In this document: in pieces, positions 1-8,008 of the stretch
Position numbering within the stretch: position 1 is the stretch's first letter
Layout of the letters: each line of letters starts with the position of its first letter
Assembly (NCBI RefSeq): GCF_024124825.1
Contig: NZ_JAMXSS010000004.1
Span: 111,065-175,064 of the forward strand
Direction of reading: 5' to 3'
DNA: 64,000 nucleotides
Source of the DNA: Arthrobacter sp. H16F315
GTDB lineage: Bacteria > Actinomycetota > Actinomycetes > Actinomycetales > Micrococcaceae
Translations under genes and position numbers: made by a program
Notes under the pieces: generated by a model
What the model was told of the DNA's origin: nothing
The model's input: the letters and a program-made list of their open reading frames with translations, nothing else
Databases searched by the model: none

Positions 1-2
1 GT

Positions 3-149
3 CGTGGCCGGCCCACCGTGTACCAGCCGACCCTGGGCGCGTTCCTGCTGGGACTGGGCGCCGGGGCCGTCGGCCAGATCGCAGTCAAGTTCCTTCTGCC
101 CGCTCTACATCTGTTCAGGCGTTGCTGTAACGTCTCTGGGGGAGGTTAA
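3..149 (+). CDS. C-terminal fragment of a membrane protein (cut by window edge)
   Basis: An open frame enters from the left edge and stops at TAA 147-149, giving 48 visible residues. It contains one hydrophobic, glycine-rich segment (LGAFLLGLGAGAVGQIAVKF) followed by a short Cys-containing tail. The helix resembles the last membrane segment of metal permeases such as ZIP proteins, and the neighbours are metal genes, but the fragment is too short for a family call. It ends about 80 bases before the next start on the same strand. Confidence 0.4.
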   Translation, partial: RGRPTVYQPTLGAFLLGLGAGAVGQIAVKFLLPALHLFRRCCNVSGGG

Positions 150-226
150 CGCAGCCTGTGCCTCCGGGCGTGCGCACTGTGGCGCCGCCGCAGGTGCATC
201 CCCAACCTCGACTCTCTCAAGGATCC

Positions 227-703
227 ATGAAAACGATGTCTCCAGCCGACGACGACCGCCAGAACCCCCTGCCGCCCAGCTCCGGCAAGGGTCCGGACGC
301 AGGTATGCCACTGGGTGCCCGGCGCCTGGTGCTCATCGGCGGTCTTTGTGTACCGGTCGGACTGGTCGCCGGGCCCTACCTGCTTGGTCTTCAGATCCTG
401 GCTGTCGGCGGCGTCGTCGCCGTTGCCGTGGCATTGTCATACGGCCCTGGCCGAACATGGTTCTCGCGGTGGTCCTGGCTGACGGTTGCCGCTGGCGCCG
501 TCTGGATGGCAGCCACCATCGCGTACTGGGGGACCATCGTCGCCGCGGCAGATGCGTCCGCGCCGCTGTCGGGCTGGTCACCGGTGCTATTTAACATTGG
601 GGTAGGAGGTCTGGTCATCATGGCCGCCGCCACCGCCGGCGGGGTCCTGACACGGTACCGGTTCCGCCGGGCGGCGGCCGCGGTGGCCGCCGCCCGGGGC
701 TGA
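227..703 (+). CDS. Four-helix membrane protein of copper cassette A, function unknown
   Basis: About 158 residues starting at ATG 227 (an upstream in-frame start at 158 gives an unlikely Pro/Arg-rich leader). After a hydrophilic N-terminus it has four hydrophobic segments, with the conserved core MPLGARRLVLIGGLCVPVGL. It is clearly paralogous to the minus-strand gene at 51965-52423 (same core, same WFSRWSW motif). In both places it lies convergent to copC, so it belongs to the duplicated copper cassette. I do not recognise a named family. A role in copper handling is inferred from context only. Confidence 0.75.
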   Translation: MKTMSPADDDRQNPLPPSSGKGPDAGMPLGARRLVLIGGLCVPVGLVAGPYLLGLQILAVGGVVAVAVALSYGPGRTWFSRWSWLTVAAGAVWMAATIAYWGTIVAAADASAPLSGWSPVLFNIGVGGLVIMAAATAGGVLTRYRFRRAAAAVAAARG

Positions 704-757
704 CTCTGGTACCGGGTGGTCCGGTCCCTGGGTCGGGCGGGGAGTGCGTCCCGGGCT

Positions 758-1360
758 TTAGGAGTTCTCGTTTCTCGCCCGCTTGCGGCGGGCCAGGAAG
801 AGGATGCCGGCCAGTGCAGCGATGACCGCGGCCGCGACGCCGAGCGTGAGGAGCGCGTTGTCGTTGCTGGGTCCTTTGGCCGGTTCAACTTCTGTGCTGC
901 CTGCTGCGGCGGGGGCGGAGGTCTGCGCCGGCGACGGCGTCGCGGGTGCGGCCGACGCAGTTCGGGACGGGTTCTGGACGGTGAACGCGTAGTTTCCGTC
1001 GATCGGGTGTCCGTCGGAGGAGACGGCCCGCCACAGCACCTTGTGGGCTCCATTGGCCCCCGGGGTGACTTTCGTGGAGATCGTGGCGCCCGTAACGGTC
1101 ACTTTTCCGTCACTGATTGTTTTCCCCTCCCCGTCGGTGACCGTGATGACGCTCAGGTTCAGACTGGCCGAATCGGTCGGTGGCTCCGAGAGAGTTAGCG
1201 AGACTGTCTCTGGCGTGGAGGTCACGGTTGTGTCCGCTGCCGGGGATGTGGACTGAAGGGCATCATGGGCCTGCGCTGGCCCGGCGGCCATCGCAGGGAT
1301 TAACAGCCCGGTTGCGAGGGCCAGGGAAAGGAGGGTGCGCTTTTTGTGGGTCAGGTTCAT
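758..1360 (-). CDS. copC: CopC-type periplasmic copper-binding protein (cassette A)
   Basis: A 200-residue exported protein with an N-terminal signal peptide ending near PAQA, so the mature protein begins with His-Asp as in CopC copper-brace sites. The conserved CopC segments TVSLTLSEPP and VLWRAVSSDGHPI follow; the Asp and His of SDGHP are expected ligands. A Pro/Ala-rich linker and one C-terminal helix with an Arg/Lys tail anchor it to the membrane. Start is ATG 1360. The reading frame upstream is open with no stop, running in from the neighbouring membrane gene. Paralogue of 51300-51914. It binds Cu outside the membrane and probably passes it to CopD-type proteins. Confidence 0.9.
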   Translation of the reverse strand: MNLTHKKRTLLSLALATGLLIPAMAAGPAQAHDALQSTSPAADTTVTSTPETVSLTLSEPPTDSASLNLSVITVTDGEGKTISDGKVTVTGATISTKVTPGANGAHKVLWRAVSSDGHPIDGNYAFTVQNPSRTASAAPATPSPAQTSAPAAAGSTEVEPAKGPSNDNALLTLGVAAAVIAALAGILFLARRKRARNENS

Positions 1361-2001
1361 GGTGTGTTCGCAATTCTGGGTGGTTGGGAGGGTGTCGGGG
1401 ACGGCCGAGCAGGCCGCTGTCCGCGGCGGCCCCCTCGCCGGGACCCGTCCGGGCGAAGTTCCCAGGTGGATGCGCCGCCCCTCGCCGGTGGCTGCGGTGC
1501 GGGACACGGGTGGCAGGGCCGCTGGAGCCGGCGGGGCTATCAGGGCCTTCAGCCATGAGGCCAGCATCCACAGCGTGGCCTCGGCCCGTGCGAGGACCAG
1601 GGCGGTGGCGAGCGTGGCCAGAAGATGCAGCCCGAGCATGGCATCGGCCGGATAGGCGTCCGGGACTCCCGGCCGGCCGACGGATCCCTGGAAGGAAACG
1701 TCCGTCCTGCCGTGTACGTGTGCAACCGGCACACCCCCGGGTGCTGCGGGGACAGACAGTGCGGCGAAGGCATGGTGGAGGGCGAACTGCCCGGCGAGGA
1801 GATAGCCGACAAGGATGGGGGCTGTCATGGTCCGCGCGGTAAGGGGCGCTGCGGTGAGGGCGGCCAGAGCGGCCAGCGCTGCCATGACCGGCGGCGTCGG
1901 CAGTGCCCCCCGGCGCCAAGATGCGCAGCTGCGGCAAGGAAGAGGGCCGTCCCGGCCGCGGCGAGGGCCCTGGTGACCCGAAACGGCGCGCGTCGTTTCA
2001 C
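1361..2001 (-). pseudogene. Copper-cassette membrane protein, frameshifted copy
   Basis: Counterpart of the intact gene at 50538-51146. The start is GTG 2001, preceded by GGAAGGAG. The frame runs through a first helix (FLAAAAHLGAGG) and is lost at a C6 run at 1906-1911 on the plus strand. One extra base would join it to the second frame, which carries three more helices, a His-containing loop (HVHG) and the segment MLGLHLLATLATALVLARAE. The second frame then continues without a stop into copC. Function unknown; it always sits between the DsbA-like gene and copC here. Whether the indel is real or a sequencing error cannot be decided from one sequence. Confidence 0.7.
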
Positions 2002-2089
2002 CGTCGGGCTCCTTCCTCAGGCAGAAAGTTTTACACTACGTAGAAAGTGTTGGCCGGGCAAAAGCAGACGGCCGTGCACGGCGACAGCC

Positions 2090-2785
2090 TTATTTGGCGG
2101 CGTCGGTAAGTTTCTGCCGGAAGTCCGCCTCGGTGCTGAGTGTCAGCTTTTGGCCGTTGAGGAAGAAGGTCGGGGTGCCGGTCACTCCCAGCGCCTTGCC
2201 GTCGGCGACGTCTTTGCGGATCCGGTCAATGGTTTTTTCGTCCGCTACGGCGGCGTCGTACTTGGTCAGGTCCAGGTTCAGTTCCTGCGCGTACGTTCTG
2301 AACAGGGGCGCCTGGGAGTCCTGCTTTTCGCCCCATTGCGGCTGGGTGTCGAACATTTTGGTGTACATCTGCTCGTACTTGCCCTGCTGCGCGGCGGCCT
2401 CCACGGCCAGGGCCGCGGTTCCGGAGTTCCTGTGTCCGGGAAGCGGGAAGTAGCGGTTGACGAAGGTGATCCTGTCGCCGAATTCCTTCTTCAGTTCCTC
2501 CACGAGCGGCTGCGCTGCCCGGCAGGACTCACATTCGAAGTCCAGGAACTCAACCAGTTGGGCTTTCTCCGTGGCGGGTGTGGTGACGCGGTGGCTGGAT
2601 TCGCGGACCAGCTGGGCGTCCGCCGCCGGTGGGGGAGCAGGCTGGGCGGCTTTGGCGGCGGTGAAGACGGCGTACCAGATCAGGCCGGCGGCGACGATGA
2701 CGCCCAGGAGAATCCAGAGGACCAGGCGGATCTTTTTCGCGGGGTCTCCGGCGGCGGGACCGGGTTTTGTGGTGGTCTGTGTCAT
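2090..2785 (-). CDS. Membrane-anchored DsbA-like thiol oxidoreductase (cassette A)
   Basis: 231 residues: a short cytoplasmic N-terminus, one helix (IRLVLWILLGVIVAAGLIWY), then an extracytoplasmic thioredoxin-fold domain with the active site CESC inside FLDFECESCRAAQPL and the cis-Pro region GVTGTPTFFLNG. This is the DsbA/DSBA-oxidoreductase family, which makes or isomerises disulfides. Its ATG shares one base with the czcD stop (TAATG), so translation is coupled. Nearly identical to 49763-50452. A role in keeping copper-handling proteins correctly oxidised is inferred. Confidence 0.88.
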   Translation of the reverse strand: MTQTTTKPGPAAGDPAKKIRLVLWILLGVIVAAGLIWYAVFTAAKAAQPAPPPAADAQLVRESSHRVTTPATEKAQLVEFLDFECESCRAAQPLVEELKKEFGDRITFVNRYFPLPGHRNSGTAALAVEAAAQQGKYEQMYTKMFDTQPQWGEKQDSQAPLFRTYAQELNLDLTKYDAAVADEKTIDRIRKDVADGKALGVTGTPTFFLNGQKLTLSTEADFRQKLTDAAK

Positions 2786-3701
2786 TAGTGCGGGATGCTT
2801 TCCTGGTCGCGGTGGGCGGCGGGTTCGATCTGGAAGGTGGAGTGTTCGACGCTGACGTCGAAGTGTTCGGCCACGCAGCTCTGCAGCTCTGCCAGGATGG
2901 TCGCGGCGTGCCCGTCCGTCATGCAGCCGTCCTCGACCGTGACGTGCGCCGAGAGGACGGGTGTCCCGGAGGCGACGAGGGAGGCGTGCAGGTCGTGGAC
3001 GTCGATCACGTGGGGCAGGGCCAGGATGTGTTCGCGGACCTCGGCCATGTCCAGTCCCTGCGGGGCATTTTCCATCAGCACGTTGACGGTGTCCCGGAGC
3101 AGCTTGAGCGTGCGGGGAACGATCAGTACCCCGATGAGCAGGGACACGACGGCGTCGGCCTGGACCCAGCCGGTGAGGGCGATGATAATCGCGGCGACGA
3201 TCACGGCCACCGATCCCAGCGCATCATTGAGCACTTCCAGGAAGGCGGCCTTCATGTTGAAGTTGTGGTTCCGGCCGGAGGCGAGGACGATCAGGCCGAC
3301 GGCGTTGCCGGCCAGGCCGATGATGCCGAACCACAGCATCGTTCCGCCGCCGATTTCGGGGGCTCGATCAGCCGCCGGATTCCCTCGATGATGACGAACC
3401 CGCCGACGCCGAGCAGCAGCGCGGCCTGGCCAGCCGCTGCGATGATTTCGGCGCGTTTGTAGCCCCAGGTCCGCTTGGCCGTGGCAGGTTTCAGGGCCAG
3501 CGACGCGGCGATGAGCGCGATCAGCAGCCCGGTCGAGTCGGTGAACATGTGGCCGGCGTCGGCCAGGAGCGCCAGGCTCCCGGTGAGGAGCGAGCCGACG
3601 ATCTCCGCGATCATCACTGTGAACGTGATGGCGAAGACGAGAATCAGTTTGCTGCGGTTACCCGCGGCGGCCGCGCCATGGTCGTGATCGTGCCCGCTCA
3701 T
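2785..3701 (-). pseudogene. czcD: CzcD-like cation diffusion facilitator, frameshifted (cassette A)
   Basis: Start ATG 3701, overlapping the cmtR stop as ATGA. The first 130 or so codons carry the His-rich N-terminus HDHDHG and the CDF zinc-site segment LADAGHMFTDSTGL. Translation then fails at a five-base run (plus strand 3358-3362), where the intact paralogue 48846-49763 has one more base. The downstream frame (from about 3339) holds the remaining helices, the second site QADAVVSLLIGV and the C-terminal cytoplasmic domain. CDF proteins export Zn/Cd/Co by proton antiport. If the missing base is a sequencing error the gene is intact. Internal restart at ATG 3339 would give only a partial transporter. 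Confidence 0.85.
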
Positions 3702-4075
3702 GGGCCTACCTTCGTCATGCGTTCCTGGCCGGTCAGCGGGGACGGCTTGTCCTGGGGACAATCGGGCTCGGCACAGCTGCAGATCGGGTCGACGGTCAGG
3801 ATTGTGCCGAGCAGGTCATCCAGGGCGTGCACCAGTCGTGGGTCCGAGAGTCGGTATTGGACCCGTCGTCCTGCGGGGTCCCCGGCCACCAACCCGCAGT
3901 CGCGCAGACAGGCCAGGTGGTTGGAGAGGATCTGGCGGCTGACTCCGATCCGGTCGGCAAGTTCCGACGGGCACGCCGGGCCGGATTTGAGTTCGAGCAG
4001 GATGGCTGCCCGGGTCGGGTCGGCCAGTGCCTTGCCGAAGCGTGCCAGAACATCGGGCGTGGACAGTATGCGCAT
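3698..4075 (-). CDS. cmtR: CmtR-like Cd(II)/Pb(II)-sensing ArsR repressor (cassette A)
   Basis: About 125 residues of ArsR/SmtB winged helix. The recognition helix region NHLACLRDCGLV carries the Cys-x3-Cys pair that binds Cd/Pb in Mycobacterium CmtR, and a C-terminal cysteine cluster (ICSCAEPDC) supplies further thiols. I chose ATG 4075, which lies immediately downstream of a -10-like TATTAT and aligns with the paralogue at 47391. Longer in-frame extensions to 4339 look non-coding. It heads the czcD/dsbA/copC cassette and presumably represses it until Cd or Pb binds. Confidence 0.85.
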   Translation of the reverse strand: MRILSTPDVLARFGKALADPTRAAILLELKSGPACPSELADRIGVSRQILSNHLACLRDCGLVAGDPAGRRVQYRLSDPRLVHALDDLLGTILTVDPICSCAEPDCPQDKPSPLTGQERMTKVGP

Positions 4076-4082
4076 TTCCCGG

Positions 4083-4111
4083 ATAATACAGTGATTTCTG
4101 GATTCGGAGCA
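4083..4111 (-). promoter_or_regulatory. Candidate promoter of cassette A
   Basis: On the minus strand a TATTAT hexamer (4088-4083) sits seven bases before the cmtR ATG, with a weak TGCTCC at the -35 distance (4111-4106). The spacing implies a leaderless transcript starting at or next to the ATG. The same architecture is seen before the second cmtR (47356-47384). Confidence 0.4.
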
Positions 4112-4166
4112 TTTCGTGTTCTGTCCGGCTGGCAGTTGGGTGCCGGGGCGGAGGGGTCGCAGTGCG

Positions 4167-6260
4167 CTAGTTGGCCCGGTCATGGGTCCGGTCCGTTGCG
4201 GTGCTGCGTTCCTCGAGGCGGGCGAGCATGGCGTTGTAGGCGGTGAGGTCGGCGTCGTTGTTCCGGGCTGCGGCACGGTCGGTGCGCCGGGTTTCGCGGG
4301 CATCGGACCGTGACCACATGACCGCCACGCCGAGGGCAATCAGCACGGTGGGGATCTCGCCGATACCCCAAGTGATCGCACCGGCCATCTGCTGATCCTC
4401 CAGCGCCGGCAGCCCCCAGTCCCGCCCCAGACCGGTGAACCAGTCCGACTGGATCAGGGTGGTTGAGCCCATCAGGGTCACGCCGAAGAAGGCGTGGAAA
4501 GCCATGGTGGCCAGTAGCAGCAGCAGCCGCAGCGGGTAGGGCGCACGGCGCGGAACAGGGTCGGTGCCGATCATGGATAGAACAAAGAGGTAGCCGGTGA
4601 TGACGAAATGGACCGTCATTAGTTCATGCCCCACGTGTTCACGGAGGGCGAAGCCGAACGCGTCGGAGTAGTAAAAGAGAACGATGGATCCGGCGAAGTT
4701 GGCAGCAACGAACAAAGGATGGGTCACGATGGCGGCCACCCGTGAATGGACCAGAACCATGATCCATTCCCTGGGGCCGCGGGAACCGTCATGCCGTGGG
4801 GCCAGTGTTCGAAGCGCGAGAGTGACCGGGGACCCGAGGACGAGGAACACCGGGACGACCATGGTTAGAGCCATGTGGTCCAGCATGTGGGCGCTGAAAA
4901 GGACCCTGCCGTAGACAGACGGACCGCCTGAGGTGAAGAACACCAGCGCGGCCAGGCCGGTCAGCCACAGCAGCGACCGGGCCCAGGACCAGGTGTCACC
5001 GCGGACCCGGAGGCGCCGCGCGGCCCGCAGATACAGATAAGCGCCGGTCACGGCCACGGCGATCCAGAGCCAGTCCGGCCGCCAGACGGTGAACCACCGC
5101 TCTGCAGTCAGCTCCGGGGGCAGCAGGTAGCCGGTGAGGATCTCTGCCGGCGTCAGGGCCGGCCGGATGTCCTCTCCCCCGGGCGGAGGCGTCCGGCTCA
5201 GGGCCGCGGCCAGGCCGCTGGCCGCGCCCATGATCAAAAGCTCCACGACGATGAAGCGCCACAGCAACCGGGTGTGCGTCCCGGGTCCGGGCTTCAGGGA
5301 CAGCTGCGGGAGGATTCGTCGGCGGTGCATTAAGCCGATGGCGCCCAGAACGAGGGCGGCAGCTGTCTTGCCCAGAAGGAGGACGCCGTAAGGCGAGGCC
5401 AGCCCCGCGGGGAGGTCGATGCGGATTGCGGCGTTGATGATGCCGGAGGCGACCACGAGGGTGAAAGCGAAACCGGCCAGGGTAGAAAACCGTTCCAGGA
5501 CCGCCGCGGTGTCCTTGCCAAAGGCGGTCCCTCCGACCGCCAGCGCAATCAGCCCACCCAGCCACAAGCACACCCCCACCAGATGAAGGCCCAGTGAGTT
5601 GATGGCCTGCTCGTGGTCGCTGCCGCCGGCAGCGTGCCCGATGAGGATCATGGGAAGGAGCCCGGCCAGGGACAGCAGCGCCGCAGCGGCGAGTCCGCCG
5701 CGGGACCTGAGACCGAACGTGAGCGTCGATACCGACGCGGAAATGATGACCACCCACAGCCATGCCGTCCCTGTCGGCAGCTCGGTGATGTAGGAGGCCA
5801 GCTGGGAGGCGTATTCCCTGCTGCCGGAGATGGGGATGCCGGTGATGTCGGAGAAACTGAAGACCAGGACGGCCATGGCGGACAGCGTCCAGAGCACGCT
5901 GGCCGTGGACGCCAGCACCATGATGCGGGTGAACGCGGGGTGCTCCACCGCCGCAGAGACCGGTCCCCTTCGGCCGGGGTTCCCGCGCCCCGGACCCCGC
6001 AGCGCCGGCGGGATGATGCAGGCAGCGAAAACGAGGGCGCCGATCGTGGCCGCGGCGGCGGTGTTCTGGAGAGTCTGGGCGATCCCGTAGCCCCAGCGCA
6101 CCAGAGCTCCAGGGTCCCGGGTTTCCGGAGGCAGGGCGGCGCTGCCGTATGCACTGGCCGCCAGGACCGCCACCACCGCAATGACACCGGCAACGGCGAG
6201 CCACACCAACCGCGGCGAAACCGTCGGCGTGTTGGCAGAGGCGGGGGCTTTCAACGCCAC
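4167..6260 (-). CDS. CopD/CtaG fusion: copper import and cytochrome oxidase assembly membrane protein
   Basis: 697 residues, start GTG 6260 preceded by GAGGAT. Residues about 1-350 form a CopD-type domain with eight or nine helices (resistance-protein D family, periplasm-to-cytoplasm copper passage). Residues about 370-650 form a CtaG/caa3-assembly domain, with the typical SAHMLDHMALTMVVPVFLVL stretch and paired histidines. This two-domain protein is common in actinobacteria. It lies upstream of cassette A on the same strand and back to back with the ArsR gene at 6441, which may control both. Likely role: copper supply to haem-copper oxidase and copper tolerance. Confidence 0.88.
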   Translation of the reverse strand: MALKAPASANTPTVSPRLVWLAVAGVIAVVAVLAASAYGSAALPPETRDPGALVRWGYGIAQTLQNTAAAATIGALVFAACIIPPALRGPGRGNPGRRGPVSAAVEHPAFTRIMVLASTASVLWTLSAMAVLVFSFSDITGIPISGSREYASQLASYITELPTGTAWLWVVIISASVSTLTFGLRSRGGLAAAALLSLAGLLPMILIGHAAGGSDHEQAINSLGLHLVGVCLWLGGLIALAVGGTAFGKDTAAVLERFSTLAGFAFTLVVASGIINAAIRIDLPAGLASPYGVLLLGKTAAALVLGAIGLMHRRRILPQLSLKPGPGTHTRLLWRFIVVELLIMGAASGLAAALSRTPPPGGEDIRPALTPAEILTGYLLPPELTAERWFTVWRPDWLWIAVAVTGAYLYLRAARRLRVRGDTWSWARSLLWLTGLAALVFFTSGGPSVYGRVLFSAHMLDHMALTMVVPVFLVLGSPVTLALRTLAPRHDGSRGPREWIMVLVHSRVAAIVTHPLFVAANFAGSIVLFYYSDAFGFALREHVGHELMTVHFVITGYLFVLSMIGTDPVPRRAPYPLRLLLLLATMAFHAFFGVTLMGSTTLIQSDWFTGLGRDWGLPALEDQQMAGAITWGIGEIPTVLIALGVAVMWSRSDARETRRTDRAAARNNDADLTAYNAMLARLEERSTATDRTHDRAN

Positions 6261-6404
6261 AATGCATCCTCAAAGTCGTGGGTCCGGACCCGCTGCCGTG
6301 TACAGCCGCAGGCGGTGCCGGCGCACTGCCGGTCTCAACCAGATTATCTGTAGAGTTGTTCACACGTTAAACGGACGCCCGGGGTGGTCCCCCGCCGCGG
6401 AGTA

Positions 6405-6417
6405 AATGCGAAGCATT
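6405..6417. promoter_or_regulatory. Small inverted repeat between divergent copD-ctaG and arsR
   Basis: AATGC-GAA-GCATT is a perfect 5-bp inverted repeat 24 bases before the arsR start at 6441 and 145 bases from the divergent GTG at 6260. Its place suits an operator for the ArsR-type regulator. It is short, so chance is possible. Confidence 0.35.
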
Positions 6418-6440
6418 AGCAGTAGAGGTAATCTTGACAA

Positions 6441-6860
6441 ATGACCCCAAGTTCACAGCCGCAGGCATCTGTTGCCCGGGACAGCGAATGTTCCCTCCGT
6501 CTGGTGGATGCCGACAAGGTGAAACAGGTCCGATCCCGGATGCCCGCGGAGGCCGAGGTCGCGGACCTTGCCGTCATCTTCGGCTTGCTCTCGGATCCGG
6601 GACGGGTCCGGATCCTCATCGCCCTGCTCGAAGGCGAAATGTGCGTCTGCGATCTGGCCGCCACCACGGGCCTGAGCGAATCCGGCGTCTCACATGCCCT
6701 GAGGCTGCTGCGCGGACCACGCGTGGTGACGGTCCGCCGCGCCGGCAGGATGGCCTATTACTCGCTGGCGGACGCCCACGTCCGCATGCTCCTGGACCTG
6801 GGCCTGACACATGTCGGGCACACCGGGCAGGACAGGCTGAAAATGGTCGCCGGACGCTAA
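6441..6860 (+). CDS. ArsR/SmtB metal-sensing repressor with alpha3 and alpha5 motifs
   Basis: 139 residues, ATG 6441 after AGAGGT. The winged-helix core contains EMCVCDLA, matching the ELCVCDL alpha3 metal box of CadC/ArsR proteins, and the C-terminal helix DAHVRMLLDLGLTHVGH has the D-x-H...H-x2-H spacing of the alpha5 Zn/Ni/Co site of SmtB/CzrA/NmtR. Having both sites is less usual than having one. It is divergent from copD-ctaG and 28 bases upstream of a ctaG-like gene on its own strand, so it probably controls these two copper/oxidase genes. The sensed metal cannot be fixed from sequence. Confidence 0.85.
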   Translation: MTPSSQPQASVARDSECSLRLVDADKVKQVRSRMPAEAEVADLAVIFGLLSDPGRVRILIALLEGEMCVCDLAATTGLSESGVSHALRLLRGPRVVTVRRAGRMAYYSLADAHVRMLLDLGLTHVGHTGQDRLKMVAGR

Positions 6861-6888
6861 CGCAACCGGCACGCCGGATCCTGGCGGC

Positions 6889-7860
6889 ATGATGTCCGAA
6901 CCCGAAATTGTCGGGCCCGTCTGGATCCCGACGCTGCCACCTTCGCTGGCCGAGTACCTCGCCCCCAACCTGCAGCCCGTCCCGCTGATACCGGTCCTGG
7001 CCGCGCTCGCGGCGCTGTTGTATCTCGCCGGTGCCGTCAGTCTCTGGCGGCAGGGGCGGCGCTGGTCGCCGGTGCGCACCGCCTCCTTCCTGACCGGCTC
7101 CCTGGCCATCATCGTGGTCATGGGCGCAGGGATCGAAGGCTACGGGCTGCGAATGTTCTCGATCTTCATGTTCCAGCAGCTGACGCTGATGATGGCCGTG
7201 CCGCCGCTACTGGTGATCGGTTCCCCCGGGACGCTGCTGTTGCGGGCTACACCTCACCGGGGGCCGGGCCGGGCCGTCCTGCGCGCCGCGATCTGGGGTC
7301 TTCGCTCCCGCTGGGGCCGGGTGGCGATCCACCCGGCCTTCATGGTGCCGCTGTTTCTGCTCAGCTTCTACGGTGTGTACTTCTCCGGCATCGCAGATCT
7401 TCTCCTGCCCAACTGGTACGGGCACGTCGGGCTCGAGCTGTTGTTCCTGGCGGCCGGGATCCTGTTCACGGTTCCGCTGATTTCGGCGGACCCGCTGCCG
7501 ACGCGTCAAAGTCACTTCGGCCGAATGATCGACATGTTCGCCGAAATGCCCCTGCACGCGTTCTTCGGTGTCGTCCTCATGATGGCCACCGCGCCGATGA
7601 TCGACTTCTTCTCCGTAGCTCCCCCGCAATGGAACATCAATGTCATGACGGATCAGGGGGTCGCCGGCGGCCTGGCCTGGTCCTATGGGGAACTGCCCGG
7701 GGTTCTGATGCTCGTTTTCATTATGGTCCGCTGGCAGCGGGATGAGGCCAAAGGGTGGGTTCGCGCGGAGCGGGCCGTAGCGACGGCGGGCACTCCGGAG
7801 CTGGACGCGTACAACGACTACCTGCTGCAGCTGGCCAGCCGTCCTGAACGCCGCCGGTAA
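6889..7860 (+). CDS. CtaG-like cytochrome c oxidase assembly factor
   Basis: 323 residues with seven to eight hydrophobic segments and the caa3-CtaG signature FMFQQLTLMMAVPPLLVIGS. Two candidate ATGs lie at 6889 and 6892. It is related to the C-terminal half of the 697-residue fusion at 4167-6260 but lacks the CopD part. CtaG-family proteins help insert copper into cytochrome oxidase in the membrane. It follows the ArsR gene by 28 bases and is likely cotranscribed, linking its dose to metal. Confidence 0.88.
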   Translation: MMSEPEIVGPVWIPTLPPSLAEYLAPNLQPVPLIPVLAALAALLYLAGAVSLWRQGRRWSPVRTASFLTGSLAIIVVMGAGIEGYGLRMFSIFMFQQLTLMMAVPPLLVIGSPGTLLLRATPHRGPGRAVLRAAIWGLRSRWGRVAIHPAFMVPLFLLSFYGVYFSGIADLLLPNWYGHVGLELLFLAAGILFTVPLISADPLPTRQSHFGRMIDMFAEMPLHAFFGVVLMMATAPMIDFFSVAPPQWNINVMTDQGVAGGLAWSYGELPGVLMLVFIMVRWQRDEAKGWVRAERAVATAGTPELDAYNDYLLQLASRPERRR

Positions 7861-8008
7861 TCCCCAGGCCGCTGGCCCCGCGTCCCGAACGCAGCGGAGG
7901 ACGTGAGTGGCCTCCTGGGGTACGCGTGACCTATCCGGCCGCGTCTTCTCAGCCCGCCCGCAGGAATCCACCCGCCGGGGCGGGAAATGCCGCAGCGTTG
8001 CTTCGGTC

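Noticed and set aside
3-149. Firm ZIP-transporter call for the left-edge fragment
   Set aside because: Only one helix is visible and it lacks ZIP signature residues.
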